Source of the DNA: Rhizobium chutanense
GTDB lineage: Bacteria; Pseudomonadota; Alphaproteobacteria; Rhizobiales; Rhizobiaceae
Assembly (NCBI RefSeq): GCF_002531935.1
Contig: NZ_NWSV01000001.1
Span: 62,001 to 126,000 of the forward strand
DNA: 64,000 nt
Reading direction: 5' to 3'
Shown: one piece after another, positions 52,379 to 62,673 of the stretch
How the letters are laid out: the number at the start of each line of letters is the position of its first letter
Numbering within the stretch: position 1 is the stretch's first letter
Position numbers and translations under genes: made by a program
The notes under the pieces: generated by a model
Told to the model about the DNA's origin: nothing
Database searches by the model: none
What the model saw: the letters and a program-made list of their open reading frames with translations, nothing else

Positions 52379-53578
52379 ATGAACACTTCGGAAAAACTGA
52401 TTGCCACGGAACAGCGGCTCGGCGCCCACAATTACAAGCCGCTCGATGTGGTGCTGACGCGCGGCGAAGGTGTTTACGTCTGGGATACCGACGGCAATCG
52501 TTATCTCGATTGCCTCTCGGCCTATTCCGCCGTCAACCAGGGCCACTGCCACCCGAAAATCCTCGCCGCCATGGTCGAGCAGGCCGGCAGATTGACGCTC
52601 ACCTCCCGCGCCTTCCGCAACGACCAGCTCGCTCATCTCTACGAAGAGCTCGCGGCGCTCACCGGCTCGCACAAGATCCTGCCGATGAATTCCGGCGCCG
52701 AAGCGGTGGAAACCGCCATCAAGGCGGTGCGCAAATGGGGATACGAAGTCAAGGGCGTGCCGGAAGGCCAGGCGGAGATCATCGTCTGCGCCGATAATTT
52801 CCACGGCCGGACGCTGAGCATCATCAGTTTCTCCACCGATCCCGACGCCCGCACCGGTTTCGGCCCCTATACACCGGGCTTCCGCACCATTCCCTTCGGC
52901 GACGCCGAGGCATTCGCGGCCGCGATCAACGGCAATACGGTCGCCGCCCTGATCGAGCCGATCCAGGGGGAAGCCGGCGTCATCATCCCGCCGGCCGGTT
53001 ATTTCACCCGCATCCGCGAGCTTTGCACCGATAACAACGTCACCCTCATTCTCGACGAGATCCAGACCGGCCTCGGCCGCACCGGCAAGCTGCTCGCCGA
53101 GGAACACGAAGGCATCGAGGCCGACGTGACGCTGATCGGCAAGGCGCTGTCCGGCGGCTTCTATCCGGTGTCGGCCGTGCTGTCGAATTCCGAGGTTCTC
53201 GGCGTGCTGAAGCCCGGCCAGCACGGCTCGACCTTCGGCGGCAACCCGCTCGCCTGCGCGGTGGCGCGCACCGCCCTCAAGGTGCTGACGGAAGAAGGGA
53301 TGATCGAAAACGCCGCTGTCATGGGCGACTATTTCCTCGAAGGCCTCGGGTCGATCCGCTCGAACATCGTCAGGGAGGTGCGCGGCCGCGGGCTGATGAT
53401 GGCGATCGAGCTGGAACCCGAAGCCGGCGGCGCACGGCAATATTGTCATGCGCTGAAGGAGCGCGGCCTTCTCGCCAAGGATACTCACGACCATACGATT
53501 CGCCTCGCCCCGCCATTGGTCATCACAAGAGAACAGGTGGATTGGGCGGTCTCTGAGATCGAAAAGACCATAGGCTGA
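52379..53578 (+). CDS. rocD: Ornithine--oxo-acid transaminase
   Basis: This 399-residue class III PLP aminotransferase converts ornithine and 2-oxoglutarate to glutamate semialdehyde and glutamate. It shows [30 protein letters not shown], the PLP aspartate in [14 protein letters not shown] and the lysine in [16 protein letters not shown] at about residue 261. It is the second gene of the rocF-rocD pair. No ornithine cyclodeaminase gene is present here. Confidence 0.95.
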   Translation: MNTSEKLIATEQRLGAHNYKPLDVVLTRGEGVYVWDTDGNRYLDCLSAYSAVNQGHCHPKILAAMVEQAGRLTLTSRAFRNDQLAHLYEELAALTGSHKILPMNSGAEAVETAIKAVRKWGYEVKGVPEGQAEIIVCADNFHGRTLSIISFSTDPDARTGFGPYTPGFRTIPFGDAEAFAAAINGNTVAALIEPIQGEAGVIIPPAGYFTRIRELCTDNNVTLILDEIQTGLGRTGKLLAEEHEGIEADVTLIGKALSGGFYPVSAVLSNSEVLGVLKPGQHGSTFGGNPLACAVARTALKVLTEEGMIENAAVMGDYFLEGLGSIRSNIVREVRGRGLMMAIELEPEAGGARQYCHALKERGLLAKDTHDHTIRLAPPLVITREQVDWAVSEIEKTIG

Positions 53579-53774
53579 CGTAAATCGGAGCTGAAAAGCT
53601 TCGCAATCCCGCTCCCGATTTAGATTTGGGCAACACTCTTTCGCTAATGTCGTCGTAACCGTAACGATGCTGCGCCGAGCGCAAAGCATCGCGTGGTGTG
53701 AAGGCAAGGCTTGTCAGCGCCAATGGTGGCGCAGCCGCTTCTGCTTTGGCTTACGACAGTTGGGAAGAATTCTA

Positions 53775-54251
53775 ATGGCCACGATCAATTCCACTAGCTT
53801 CAGCGGCGATACGCTCGAAATCATTGCCTTCCGCCTGCATGATCAGGAATTTTGCGTCAAGACCACGACCATCCGCGAAATCCGCGGCTGGGCGCCCTCG
53901 ACGCCGATCCCGCATTCGCCGGCCGACGTCATCGGCGTCATGAACCTGCGCGGCTCGGTGATCCCGATCATCGACCTCGCCTACAAGCTCGGCATGAAAA
54001 GCACCGTCGCCAACGAGCGCAGCGCCATTGTCGTCGCCGAAGTTCACAACATGGTCATCGGCATGCTCGTCGACCGCGTCTCGGATATTCTCACCATCTC
54101 GTCCAGCCAGGTCCAGCCGGTTCCTGAGGTGACCGCCTCCTTCGACCGCGCATTCTGCGAAGGCATCATCGCCTCCGAAAACGGCATGATCTGCTTCCTG
54201 AACCTCGCCAAGATGTTCAAGGAAAACGAGACGGATGAACTGGCGGCCTGA
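53775..54251 (+). CDS. cheW: Chemotaxis coupling protein CheW
   Basis: This 158-residue protein is a single CheW domain: EIIAFRLHDQEFCVKTTTIR at about residues 14-33, PADVIGVMNLRGSVIPIIDL at about 55-74, then DRVSDILTISSSQVQPVPEV. It links receptors to CheA. The ATG at 53775 is set by the domain start. The gene stands with a chemoreceptor rather than in a che operon, so it may serve a dedicated receptor array. Confidence 0.93.
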   Translation: MATINSTSFSGDTLEIIAFRLHDQEFCVKTTTIREIRGWAPSTPIPHSPADVIGVMNLRGSVIPIIDLAYKLGMKSTVANERSAIVVAEVHNMVIGMLVDRVSDILTISSSQVQPVPEVTASFDRAFCEGIIASENGMICFLNLAKMFKENETDELAA

Positions 54252-54272
54252 TCCGGCACAGCTTGATTTTCG

Positions 54273-54301
54273 AAAAACCGCCCCGCTTCGGGCGGTTTTT
54301 T
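54273..54301 (+). terminator. Intrinsic terminator after cheW
   Basis: AAAAACCGCCC pairs with GGGCGGTTTTT around CGCTTC, about 20 bases after the cheW stop. It separates cheW from the receptor gene, which therefore needs its own promoter in the following 250 bases. Confidence 0.9.
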
Positions 54302-54551
54302 ATTGCGGCATCATGCTCTGACTTGGCTCGATCATGTTTTTCAACCTAACGTAATATAAGCGATAGCTTTTATATCGAAAAAATTAACCACAGCCTATCA
54401 TCATGATTGCGAAGCATAAGGATGACACGTCCTCCGGTAAGCATGATACAACGAACGAGTAGTGGTTGTATCGGAGCGCCGGCGTCCCTCACCCGATCTG
54501 CTTCCCGACCAAGCCGGCGCAGCGGATGCTGTGCATTTCAGAGGGACAGGA

Positions 54552-56312
54552 ATGTTTAGTCTATCCTCCGATGCAAAATACATTCTTGATGCTATCTCCA
54601 GATCGCAAGCGATCATCGAATTCGATCTCAAGGGAAATATCCTGACGGCGAACGAGAATTTCTGCAAAGCGCTCGGTTACAGCCTGAACGAAATTCTCGG
54701 CAAGCATCACAGCATGTTCTGCGAGCCGGCCTATACGGCCACCCAGGAATATCGTGAATTCTGGGCGCGGCTCGGCCGCGGTGAGTATGATGCCGGTGCC
54801 TACAAACGCTTTGCCAAGGGCAGCAAGGAAATATGGATCCAGGCGTCCTACAATCCTGTTTTCAAGGGCCGAAAACCGTTCAAGGTCGTCAAATTTGCAG
54901 CCGACATCACCGTGACAAAGAGGAAGGCCGTTGAGGATGCCGGCAAGCTGGAAGCGATCTCGCGCTCGCAGGCGGTGATCGAATTCACCCCGACAGGCGA
55001 AATCCTGACTGCCAACGACAATTTCTGCACCGCCATGGGATATTCGCTGGCAGAGATCGCCGGCAAGCATCACGGCATGTTCTGCGATCCCGCCTACGCC
55101 AGGACCGAGGACTACGCCAATTTTTGGAAGCGGCTGGCAGGGGGCGAATACATCGCCAATGAATTTGTCCGATTCGGCAAAGGCGGCCGGCAAATCTGGA
55201 TACAGGCGGCCTATAATCCGATCCTCGATGCCGATGGCAAGGTCTACAAGGTCGTGAAATTCGCGACCGACGTCACCGAACGTATGAGCGCCATTTCGCA
55301 GCTCGGCAACGCGTTGCGCAATCTCTCGGAGGGCGATCTGACCCAAACGGTGGACACGCCTTTCGTCCCCTCGATGGAGCAGTTGCGTCACGATTTCAAC
55401 ACTACGATCAGCGACCTCGCCGAAACGATGAAGACGATCGGCGAAAATGCCAGCGCGATCGCCGCCGGCTCGCGCGAGATCGGCGAATCGGCCGATTCTT
55501 TCTCCAAGCGCACCGAGCAGCAGGCCGCATCGATTGAGGAGACGGCGGCCGCGCTGGAGGAGATCACCACGACAGTCAACGATTCCAGCCGCCGCGCCGA
55601 TGAGGCCGGCCGCCTCGTCGTCAAGACCAAGAAGGGGGCCGAGCAATCCGGCATCGTGGTTCGCAATGCCGTCGCGGCGATGGATCAGATCGAACACTCC
55701 TCGCGCGAGATCAACAACATCATCGGCGTGATCGACGACATCGCCTTCCAGACCAATCTCCTGGCGCTGAATGCCGGCGTCGAGGCAGCACGCGCCGGCG
55801 AAGCCGGCAAGGGCTTCGCGGTCGTGGCCCAGGAGGTTCGCGAGCTCGCCCAGCGTTCCGCCAAAGCCGCCAAGGAAATCAAGGCGCTGATCAACACGTC
55901 GAGCGACCTCGTCAAGAACGGTGTCGGCCTCGTCGGCGAGACCGGTCAGGCGCTCGAGGAGATTGTCGCGCAGGTGGGCGATATCGACGGCAATGTCGAG
56001 GCGATCGTCAAGGCATCGAAGGAACAGGCGGTCGGTCTCAAGGAAATAAATCAGGCGGTCAACACGATGGACCAGGCAACGCAGCAGAACGCCGCGATGG
56101 TCGAGGAGAGCACTGCCGCCAGCCACAATCTTGCACGGGAAGCCGAAACGCTGCGGGTCCTGCTGGCGAGGTTCCGCCTCCCGGGTCAAACCCAGGCGGT
56201 CGGCAGACCGCAGGCAAGACAGATGGGTTCGCCGGCGCTGCATCTCGTTGCACGGGTCGCCAAGGCCCAGGGCGCCGCCGCTGCAGGCGCCCAAAGCTGG
56301 GAAGAGTTCTGA
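54552..56312 (+). CDS. Soluble methyl-accepting chemotaxis protein with two PAS domains
   Basis: This 586-residue protein has no membrane segment. Two PAS domains lie at about residues 10-130 and 132-255 (each with SRSQA(I/V)IEF and a [19 protein letters not shown] core), followed by a HAMP-like stretch (about 260-310). The MCP signalling domain has the hairpin tip [20 protein letters not shown] at about residue 395. The C-terminus is SWEEF, a CheR-tether-type pentapeptide. It probably senses redox or a small cytosolic ligand. ATG 54552 follows GAGGGACAGGA. Confidence 0.92.
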   Translation: MFSLSSDAKYILDAISRSQAIIEFDLKGNILTANENFCKALGYSLNEILGKHHSMFCEPAYTATQEYREFWARLGRGEYDAGAYKRFAKGSKEIWIQASYNPVFKGRKPFKVVKFAADITVTKRKAVEDAGKLEAISRSQAVIEFTPTGEILTANDNFCTAMGYSLAEIAGKHHGMFCDPAYARTEDYANFWKRLAGGEYIANEFVRFGKGGRQIWIQAAYNPILDADGKVYKVVKFATDVTERMSAISQLGNALRNLSEGDLTQTVDTPFVPSMEQLRHDFNTTISDLAETMKTIGENASAIAAGSREIGESADSFSKRTEQQAASIEETAAALEEITTTVNDSSRRADEAGRLVVKTKKGAEQSGIVVRNAVAAMDQIEHSSREINNIIGVIDDIAFQTNLLALNAGVEAARAGEAGKGFAVVAQEVRELAQRSAKAAKEIKALINTSSDLVKNGVGLVGETGQALEEIVAQVGDIDGNVEAIVKASKEQAVGLKEINQAVNTMDQATQQNAAMVEESTAASHNLAREAETLRVLLARFRLPGQTQAVGRPQARQMGSPALHLVARVAKAQGAAAAGAQSWEEF

Positions 56313-56469
56313 TTTCCCTCTGCCATTATCCGTTCAAGCCGGAATGAAAGCGCGCCGCCAGCCCCTGGGCGGCGCGTTTGGATGCTTAACCGAACAGAGC
56401 GAAGGTCGCCTTCAGCGTGCATGCGCAGGCAGCTGACTGCTGCCTCCCTCCCGCATCCGCCGATCGTGA

Positions 56470-56715
56470 TTACCGGACCTGGTTAGCCTCCGCCGCCGGT
56501 TTGCGGATCATGGGAGCGGCCTGAAGCACCAGGGCATCCAGCCCGTTTTCTTCCGTCTCCAGAATTTCGAACAATTGCCGCCGCATGCGCGGCTCCCAGA
56601 ATTTGTTGATATGATTGGCGACCCCCTCGACGGCCTCGCTTGCCGGCTGGCTTTTGAAGAAGGTGGCGATCTGATTTGCCATATAGACGAGCTTGGTCTT
56701 GGTATCATGCGACAT
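56470..56715 (-). CDS. fdsD: Formate dehydrogenase subunit delta
   Basis: This 81-residue protein has the FdsD pattern: KLVYMANQIATFFKSQPASE, then VANHINKFWEPRMRRQLFEI at about residues 30-50. It helps assembly or stability of the NAD-dependent molybdenum formate dehydrogenase. Its ATG lies inside the end of fdhD (11-bp overlap). It is the last gene of the fds operon. Confidence 0.88.
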   Translation of the reverse strand: MSHDTKTKLVYMANQIATFFKSQPASEAVEGVANHINKFWEPRMRRQLFEILETEENGLDALVLQAAPMIRKPAAEANQVR

Positions 56716-57529
56716 CGGCGATGCTTCCGGGCGAGATGCGGTGCGGGTGGGTGAAAATCTCGAAATCCTCGCCGCGCACCAGCGCGACGAGCGTGATGCC
56801 GGCCGCTTCGGCCGTGCGAATGGCCAGAGCCGTCGGCGCCGAAATGGCGATGAGCACGGGACTGCCGAGGATTGCCGCCTTCTGCACCATCTCGACCGAA
56901 AGCCGGCTGGTGACGACGACGGCGCCGTCTCCGCCTGTTTCACTGGCGCCGATGACGGCGCCGCAGAGCTTGTCCAGCGCATTGTGCCGGCCGACATCTT
57001 CGCGCACGGCAATCAGCCCGGTGCCGGGCCGATAGAAGGCGGCGCCATGCACCGCCCGCGTTTCGCGATGCAGCTGCTGCGCCTCGTTCAGAAGCGCAAC
57101 GGCCCGCACGATATCCGCATGCGACAGCGCCAGCGGCAATGTCGAAACGTCAGGCACCGGCCGCACCGCCTGCTCGATCGATTCGATGCCGCAGAGCCCG
57201 CAGCCGACCGGCCCCGCCATGCTGCGGCGGCGTGCCCGCAGCCGATCGGCGACATCATCGACAAGGCTCACCTGCACATCGATCCCCTGCTCGCCCGCAA
57301 CGACCTCGATGCCCGAGATCTCCGTCCGCTTGGCGATGATCCCTTCGGTCAGGCTGAAGCCGACGGCAAAATCCTCGAGATCGGCGGGAGTGGCCATCAT
57401 CACCGCATGCGAACTGCCGCCATAGGAAAAGGCGATCGGCACTTCCTCCGGCACGATGCGCGAACCGCTGTGCATGAGGCCGTTGCGACGGGCGGTTTCG
57501 GAGGCGCGGGCGGTGGTCGGGAAAGTCAT
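56705..57529 (-). CDS. fdhD: Formate dehydrogenase accessory sulfurtransferase FdhD/FdsC
   Basis: This 274-residue protein delivers sulfur to the molybdenum cofactor of formate dehydrogenase. It has VPIAFSYGGSSHAVMMATP, FAVGFSLTEGII, the cysteine loop GLCGIE (CxxC-type region CGLCG) at about residues 113-117, and DVGRHNALDKLCGA. ATG 57529 begins MTFPTTARAS; the longer frame to 57631 overlaps the fdsA end and is rejected. It lies between fdsA and fdsD. Confidence 0.92.
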   Translation of the reverse strand: MTFPTTARASETARRNGLMHSGSRIVPEEVPIAFSYGGSSHAVMMATPADLEDFAVGFSLTEGIIAKRTEISGIEVVAGEQGIDVQVSLVDDVADRLRARRRSMAGPVGCGLCGIESIEQAVRPVPDVSTLPLALSHADIVRAVALLNEAQQLHRETRAVHGAAFYRPGTGLIAVREDVGRHNALDKLCGAVIGASETGGDGAVVVTSRLSVEMVQKAAILGSPVLIAISAPTALAIRTAEAAGITLVALVRGEDFEIFTHPHRISPGSIADVA

Positions 57530-57572
57530 GCTGTACGCCCCCTCTTCGGCAATAGCTGACCGCCCTGCATCG

Positions 57573-60452
57573 TCACTCCGCCGCTTCGAGCTTGCCGGCA
57601 ATGCGGCGCGATTGCCGTGCCTGCTCATCATATTCCATCTGCCAGTCGCTCGGCCCGTTGGAGGGCGAGACCTGCACCGCCGTCACCTTGTATTCCGGGC
57701 AGTTCGTCGCCCAGTCGGAGAAATCGGTGGTGATGACGTTCGCTTGCGTATTGGGATGATGGAAGGTCGTATAGACGACGCCAGGGGCGACGCGATCGGT
57801 GATCAGCGCCCGCAGCGTCGTGTCACCGGAGCGGCTGACGAGCTTCACCCAGTCGCCGTCGCGAATGCCGCGCTGCTCGGCATCATGCGCATGAATTTCC
57901 AGCCGGTCTTCCGGATGCCAGGCGACATTCTCGGTCCGGCGCGTCTGCGCTCCGACATTGTAGTGACTGAGGATGCGGCCCGTGGTGAGCAGCAGCGGGA
58001 AGCGCGGGCCGGTGCGCTCGTCGGTCGCCACATATTCGGTGCGGATGAATTTGCCCTTGCCGCGCACGAAACCGTTCACATGCATGATCGGCGAGCCGAG
58101 CGGGTTCTTTTCGTTGCAGGGCCACTGCACCGAGCCCATCTTTTCGAGATAGTCGTAGGAAACAAGCGCGAAACTCGGCGTCGTTGCGGCGATCTCGTCC
58201 ATGATTTCCGACGGGTGGCTGTAGTGCCAGTCGAGCCCCATCGCCTGGGCGAGCTTCTGCGTCACCTCCCAGTCGCCGTAACCGTTGCGCGGCGACATCA
58301 CCTTGCGCACGCGATTGATGCGCCGCTCGGCATTGGTGAAGGTGCCGTCCTTCTCGAGGAAGGTCGAGCCCGGCAGGAACACATGGGCGTAATTGGCGGT
58401 CTCATTGAGGAAGAGATCCTGCACGACGACGCATTCCATCGCCGCAAGACCGGCCGCGACATGTTTCGTATCGGGATCGGACTGGAGAATGTCCTCGCCC
58501 TGGACGTAGAGGCCCTTGAACGAGCCGTCGACCGCCGCATCCAGCATGTTCGGAATGCGCAGACCCGGCTCGTTGTTGAGCTTCACGCCCCAGAGTTTTT
58601 CGAAGATGTCCCGTGTCGCATCGTCGGAAATGTGCCGGTAGCCCGGCAGCTCGTGCGGGAAGGAGCCCATGTCGCAGGAACCCTGCACGTTGTTCTGGCC
58701 GCGCAGCGGGTTCACGCCCACGCCCGGGCGGCCGATATTGCCGGTCGCCATCGCGAGATTGGCGATCGCCATGACGGTGGTCGAGCCCTGGCTGTGTTCG
58801 GTGACCCCGAGGCCGTAATAGATCGCGCCATTGCCGCCCTTGGCGTAGAGCCTTGCCGCGCCGCGTAGATCCGCCGCCGGTACGCCGGTGAACATTTCGG
58901 TCTGTTCGGGGCTGTGCTGAGGCTCGGCGACGAAGGCCGCCCAGTCCTCGAACTCCGACCAGTCGCAGCGCTCGCGGATGAACTTCTCGTCGAAAAGCCC
59001 TTCGGTGACGATCACATGCGCCAGCGCCGTCATGACGGCGACATTGGTGCCCGGCTTCAGCGGCAGGTGGTAGGAGGCCTCGACATGCGGCGAGCGGACG
59101 ATGTCGGTGCGGCGTGGATCGATGACGATCAGCTTGGCGCCCTGGCGCAGCCGCTTCTTCAGCCGCGAGCCGAACACCGGATGGCCGTCCGTCGGATTGG
59201 CGCCGATGATCACGACGACATCGGACTGTTCGACGCTGTCGAAATCCTGCGTGCCCGCCGACGTGCCGAACGCCTGGCCGAGACCATAGCCGGTCGGCGA
59301 ATGGCAGACGCGTGCGCAAGTATCGACGTTGTTGTTGCCGAAACCGGCACGGACCAGCTTCTGCACCAGATAGGTTTCCTCGTTGGTGCAGCGCGAGGAG
59401 GTGATGCCGCCGACCGCATCGCGGCCGTATTGATACTGGATGCGGCGGAATTCCGACGCCACATGCGCGAAAGCCTCGTCCCAGCTGACCTCCCGCCAGG
59501 GATCGCTGACCTTTTCGCGGATCATCGGATTGAGGATGCGGTCCTTATGGGTGGAATAGCCATAGGCGAAACGGCCCTTGACGCAGGAATGGCCGCGATT
59601 GGCCTGGCCGTCTTTCCACGGCACCATGCGCACCAGTTCCTCGCCGCGCATTTCCGCCTTGAAGGAGCAGCCGACGCCGCAATAGGCGCAGGTGGTGACC
59701 GCCGAATGCTCCGGCTGGCCGATCTGGATGACCGACTTCTCCGTCAGTGTCGCCGTCGGACAGGCCTGCACGCAGGCGCCGCAGGAAACGCATTCGGAAT
59801 CGATGAACTGCTCGTGCATGCCGGATGCAACGCGCGAGCCGAAACCCCGCCCCTCGATCGTCAGCGCGAAGGTACCCTGCACTTCCTCGCAGGCGCGCAC
59901 GCAGAGCGAACAGACGATGCACTTGGAGGGATCATAGGTGAAATAGGGATTGGACTCGTCCTTCGGCAGCCATTTCAGATTGATGTCGCCGCTGTTGCGG
60001 GCCTTGACATGATTGTCGCCCTCGTAGCCGTAGCGCACGTCGCGCAGGCCAACGGCACCCGCCATGTCCTGCAATTGGCAATCGCCGTTGGCAGCACAGG
60101 TAAGACAGTCGAGCGGATGGTCGGAGATATAGAGCTCCATCACGCCGCGGCGGATATCCTTGAGCCGCCCCGTCTGCGTATGCACCACCATGTTTGCCGC
60201 CACCGGCGTCGTACAGGAGGCAGGCGTGCCGGCGCGGCCCTCGATCTCGACGAGACAGAGCCGGCAGGAGCCGAAGGCATCGACCATGTCGGTAGCGCAG
60301 AGCTTCGGCACCTCGATGCCGGCCTCCATCGAGGCGCGCATGATGGATGTTCCCTCCGGCACGCTGATCTGCTGCCCATCGATGGTGAGCGTCACCATGG
60401 TCTCGGATTTCGAAGCCGGAGTCCCGTAGTCGATTTCATGGATGAGAGACAT
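57573..60452 (-). CDS. fdsA: Formate dehydrogenase subunit alpha (Mo-bisPGD catalytic subunit)
   Basis: This 959-residue catalytic subunit of NAD-dependent formate dehydrogenase oxidises formate to CO2. The N-terminus has a [2Fe-2S] domain (FGSCRLCLVEIEG), a His/Cys cluster region (HPLDCLTCAANGDCQLQ), two ferredoxin clusters (CIVCSLCVRACEE; CVSCGACVQACP) and CAYCGVGCSF. The active-site residue is cysteine, in CARVCHSPTGYG at about residue 383, not selenocysteine. Molybdopterin and C-terminal dinucleotide-binding domains follow. Length matches Rhodobacter FdsA. Confidence 0.96.
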   Translation of the reverse strand: MSLIHEIDYGTPASKSETMVTLTIDGQQISVPEGTSIMRASMEAGIEVPKLCATDMVDAFGSCRLCLVEIEGRAGTPASCTTPVAANMVVHTQTGRLKDIRRGVMELYISDHPLDCLTCAANGDCQLQDMAGAVGLRDVRYGYEGDNHVKARNSGDINLKWLPKDESNPYFTYDPSKCIVCSLCVRACEEVQGTFALTIEGRGFGSRVASGMHEQFIDSECVSCGACVQACPTATLTEKSVIQIGQPEHSAVTTCAYCGVGCSFKAEMRGEELVRMVPWKDGQANRGHSCVKGRFAYGYSTHKDRILNPMIREKVSDPWREVSWDEAFAHVASEFRRIQYQYGRDAVGGITSSRCTNEETYLVQKLVRAGFGNNNVDTCARVCHSPTGYGLGQAFGTSAGTQDFDSVEQSDVVVIIGANPTDGHPVFGSRLKKRLRQGAKLIVIDPRRTDIVRSPHVEASYHLPLKPGTNVAVMTALAHVIVTEGLFDEKFIRERCDWSEFEDWAAFVAEPQHSPEQTEMFTGVPAADLRGAARLYAKGGNGAIYYGLGVTEHSQGSTTVMAIANLAMATGNIGRPGVGVNPLRGQNNVQGSCDMGSFPHELPGYRHISDDATRDIFEKLWGVKLNNEPGLRIPNMLDAAVDGSFKGLYVQGEDILQSDPDTKHVAAGLAAMECVVVQDLFLNETANYAHVFLPGSTFLEKDGTFTNAERRINRVRKVMSPRNGYGDWEVTQKLAQAMGLDWHYSHPSEIMDEIAATTPSFALVSYDYLEKMGSVQWPCNEKNPLGSPIMHVNGFVRGKGKFIRTEYVATDERTGPRFPLLLTTGRILSHYNVGAQTRRTENVAWHPEDRLEIHAHDAEQRGIRDGDWVKLVSRSGDTTLRALITDRVAPGVVYTTFHHPNTQANVITTDFSDWATNCPEYKVTAVQVSPSNGPSDWQMEYDEQARQSRRIAGKLEAAE

Positions 60453-60503
60453 GGTCGGCCTCCTGAATGGAAATGGAATTGAGCAGGTCACGCCAGAACG
60501 ACG

Positions 60504-62060
60504 TCATTCGGCGGCCTCCACGATCGGCGCCGGCGAAAAATCCTCCGGGAAATGCGTCATGGCGCTCACGACCGGGTATGGCGTGAAACCGCCGAGCGCG
60601 CAGAGCGAGCCGAACTTCATCGTGTTGCAGAGATCGGCAAGCAGCACCCGGTTCTTCTCCGGCTCGATGCCTTGGGCAATCTTGTCCACCGTCTCCACCC
60701 CGCGCGTCGATCCGATGCGGCAGGGCGTGCACTTACCGCAGCTTTCGACGGCGCAGAATTCCATGGCGAAACGCGCCTGCTTCAGCATGTCGGCCGTGTC
60801 ATCGAAGACGACGATGCCGGCGTGACCGATCAGCCCGTCTTTGGCGGCGAAAGCTTCGTAATCGAAAGGCGTGTCGAACAGCGCCCGCGGGAAATAGGCG
60901 CCGAGCGGCCCGCCGACCTGCACGGCCTTGACCGGCCGGCCGGTCGCCGTGCCGCCGCCGATCCGGTCGACGATATCGCCGAGCGAAAGACCAAACCCAG
61001 TCTCATAAAGCCCGCCGTACTTGATATTGCCGGCAATCTGCAGCGGGATCGTACCGCGCGAGCGGCCCATGCCGAAATCACGGTAGAAGGCGGCGCCCTT
61101 TTCCATGATGACGGGGACGGAGGCGAGCGAGATCACGTTATTGATGACGGTCGGACAGTCAAACAGCCCCTTATGCGCCGGCAAGGGCGGCTTGGCGCGG
61201 ACGATGCCGCGCTTGCCTTCGAGGCTGTTGAGCAGGGCCGTCTCCTCGCCGCAGACATAGGCACCGGCACCGGTGCGGACCTCCATATCGAAGGCGCGGC
61301 CCGAGCCGAGCACCGACGGGCCGAGAATACCGGCCTGCCGGGCAATGCCGATGGCCGCCGTCATCGCCGCGATCGCATGCGGATATTCCGAACGTGTGTA
61401 GACGAAGCCCTTGGTCGCTCCGGTCGCGAGCCCTGCGATCGCCATGCCCTCGATCAGTACGAAGGGATCGCCTTCCATGATCATTCTGTCGGCAAAGGTG
61501 CCGCTGTCGCCCTCATCGGCATTGCAGACGATATATTTGCGGTCGCCGCTGGCATCGAGGACGGTTTTCCACTTGACGCCCGTCGGGAAGCCCGCGCCGC
61601 CGCGTCCGCGCAGGCCGGAATCGGTGACTTCCTTGACGACGTCGGCAGACGCCATCGAAACGGCGCGGCGAAGGCCGGCAAGGCCGCCATGCGCTTCGTA
61701 ATCCGCCAGCGAGAGCGGATCGATGACGCCGCAGCGGGCGAAGGTCAGGCGGGTCTGTTCCTTCAGGAACGGGAGGTCTTCAACCTCCCCGAGACAGAGC
61801 GGGTGATCGCCGCCATTGACGATCCCCGCGTCGAAGAGAACAGACACATCCCCAGCCTTCACCGGTCCGTAGCCGATGCGCTTGCCGGCGACCTCGACTT
61901 CGACAAGCGGTTCCAGCCAGAACATTCCGCGCGAGCCGTTGCGCACGATCTCGACATCGAGGCCGCGGGCGGCGATCTCCTGGGCAATCGCCTTTGCCAC
62001 CTTTTCGGCCCCGAGCGCCAGCGCTGCGGCATCGCGCGGAACATAAATCCTGACTGTCAT
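60504..62060 (-). CDS. fdsB: Formate dehydrogenase subunit beta (NuoF-like)
   Basis: This 518-residue flavo-iron-sulfur subunit passes electrons to NAD+. An N-terminal thioredoxin-like part is followed by the NADH site GRGGAGFPTGVKW at about residues 152-164, the FMN-binding GAYVCGEETALLNSLEGKRG, and the [4Fe-4S] motif ESCGKCTPCRIG near residue 435. Its start overlaps the fdsG stop by four bases (ATGA). Confidence 0.95.
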   Translation of the reverse strand: MTVRIYVPRDAAALALGAEKVAKAIAQEIAARGLDVEIVRNGSRGMFWLEPLVEVEVAGKRIGYGPVKAGDVSVLFDAGIVNGGDHPLCLGEVEDLPFLKEQTRLTFARCGVIDPLSLADYEAHGGLAGLRRAVSMASADVVKEVTDSGLRGRGGAGFPTGVKWKTVLDASGDRKYIVCNADEGDSGTFADRMIMEGDPFVLIEGMAIAGLATGATKGFVYTRSEYPHAIAAMTAAIGIARQAGILGPSVLGSGRAFDMEVRTGAGAYVCGEETALLNSLEGKRGIVRAKPPLPAHKGLFDCPTVINNVISLASVPVIMEKGAAFYRDFGMGRSRGTIPLQIAGNIKYGGLYETGFGLSLGDIVDRIGGGTATGRPVKAVQVGGPLGAYFPRALFDTPFDYEAFAAKDGLIGHAGIVVFDDTADMLKQARFAMEFCAVESCGKCTPCRIGSTRGVETVDKIAQGIEPEKNRVLLADLCNTMKFGSLCALGGFTPYPVVSAMTHFPEDFSPAPIVEAAE

Positions 62061-62536
62061 CGGCGGGCCTCCGCAACGAGTTCGGCCGCCATCTGATTGT
62101 CGATCCGGCCATAGACCTCACCGTCGAGCATCGCCGACGGGGCGCAGGCGCAGAGCCCGAGACAGTAGACCGGCTCCAGCGTCACGCTGCCGTCGAGCGT
62201 CGTCTGGTGAAAATCAATGCCGAGCAGCGTCTTGACGCGCTCGGCCACCGCATCGCCGCCCATCGACTGGCAAGCCTCGGCGCGACAGAGCTTCAGCACA
62301 TGCCGGCCGGCGGGATGGTTGCGATAATCGTGATAGAAGGTCATCACGCCATGCACCTCGGCGCGAGAGAGGTTCAGCTCCTCGGCGATCACAGGCAAGG
62401 CTTCCTGCGGCACGTAGCCGAATTCGTCCTGAACCCCGTGCAGAATGGGAAGCAGCGGTCCTTCGAGGAAGCGCAGATCGGCGACGATGGCACGAGTGCG
62501 CGCGGCAATATCGCCTTCGGCGATATGAATGGTCAT
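62057..62536 (-). CDS. fdsG: Formate dehydrogenase subunit gamma (NuoE-like)
   Basis: This 159-residue [2Fe-2S] thioredoxin-fold subunit has the four cysteines in LCRAEACQSMGG and CLGLCACAPSAML. It is the first gene of fdsG-fdsB-fdsA-fdhD-fdsD. A palindrome at 62657-62673, about 120 bases upstream, may bind the upstream LysR regulator. Confidence 0.95.
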   Translation of the reverse strand: MTIHIAEGDIAARTRAIVADLRFLEGPLLPILHGVQDEFGYVPQEALPVIAEELNLSRAEVHGVMTFYHDYRNHPAGRHVLKLCRAEACQSMGGDAVAERVKTLLGIDFHQTTLDGSVTLEPVYCLGLCACAPSAMLDGEVYGRIDNQMAAELVAEARR

Positions 62537-62656
62537 AAGGCAGCCCTCCCGACGGCTTGCTCGTTGCGGAATCGCAGCCTCCTCCAGCCCGGGCGCTACT
62601 CCTCGACCAGCATCGCAAGGAAGCCGCCGGCGATCAATAACGCTTTCACGTCGATC

Positions 62657-62673
62657 GATAGATTTTTTCTATC
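62657..62673. promoter_or_regulatory. Candidate LysR-type binding site upstream of fdsG
   Basis: GATAG-ATTTTTT-CTATC is a palindrome with the T-N11-A and ATAG-N7-CTAT pattern used by several LysR regulators. It overlaps the last codon of the LysR gene and lies about 120 bases before fdsG. It could also act as a weak terminator stem for lysR. Confidence 0.4.

Noticed and set aside
59300..59312. Selenocysteine in the formate dehydrogenase active site
   Set aside because: The codon at the active site is TGC (cysteine), in frame and without a nearby SECIS need; the enzyme is the Cys type.
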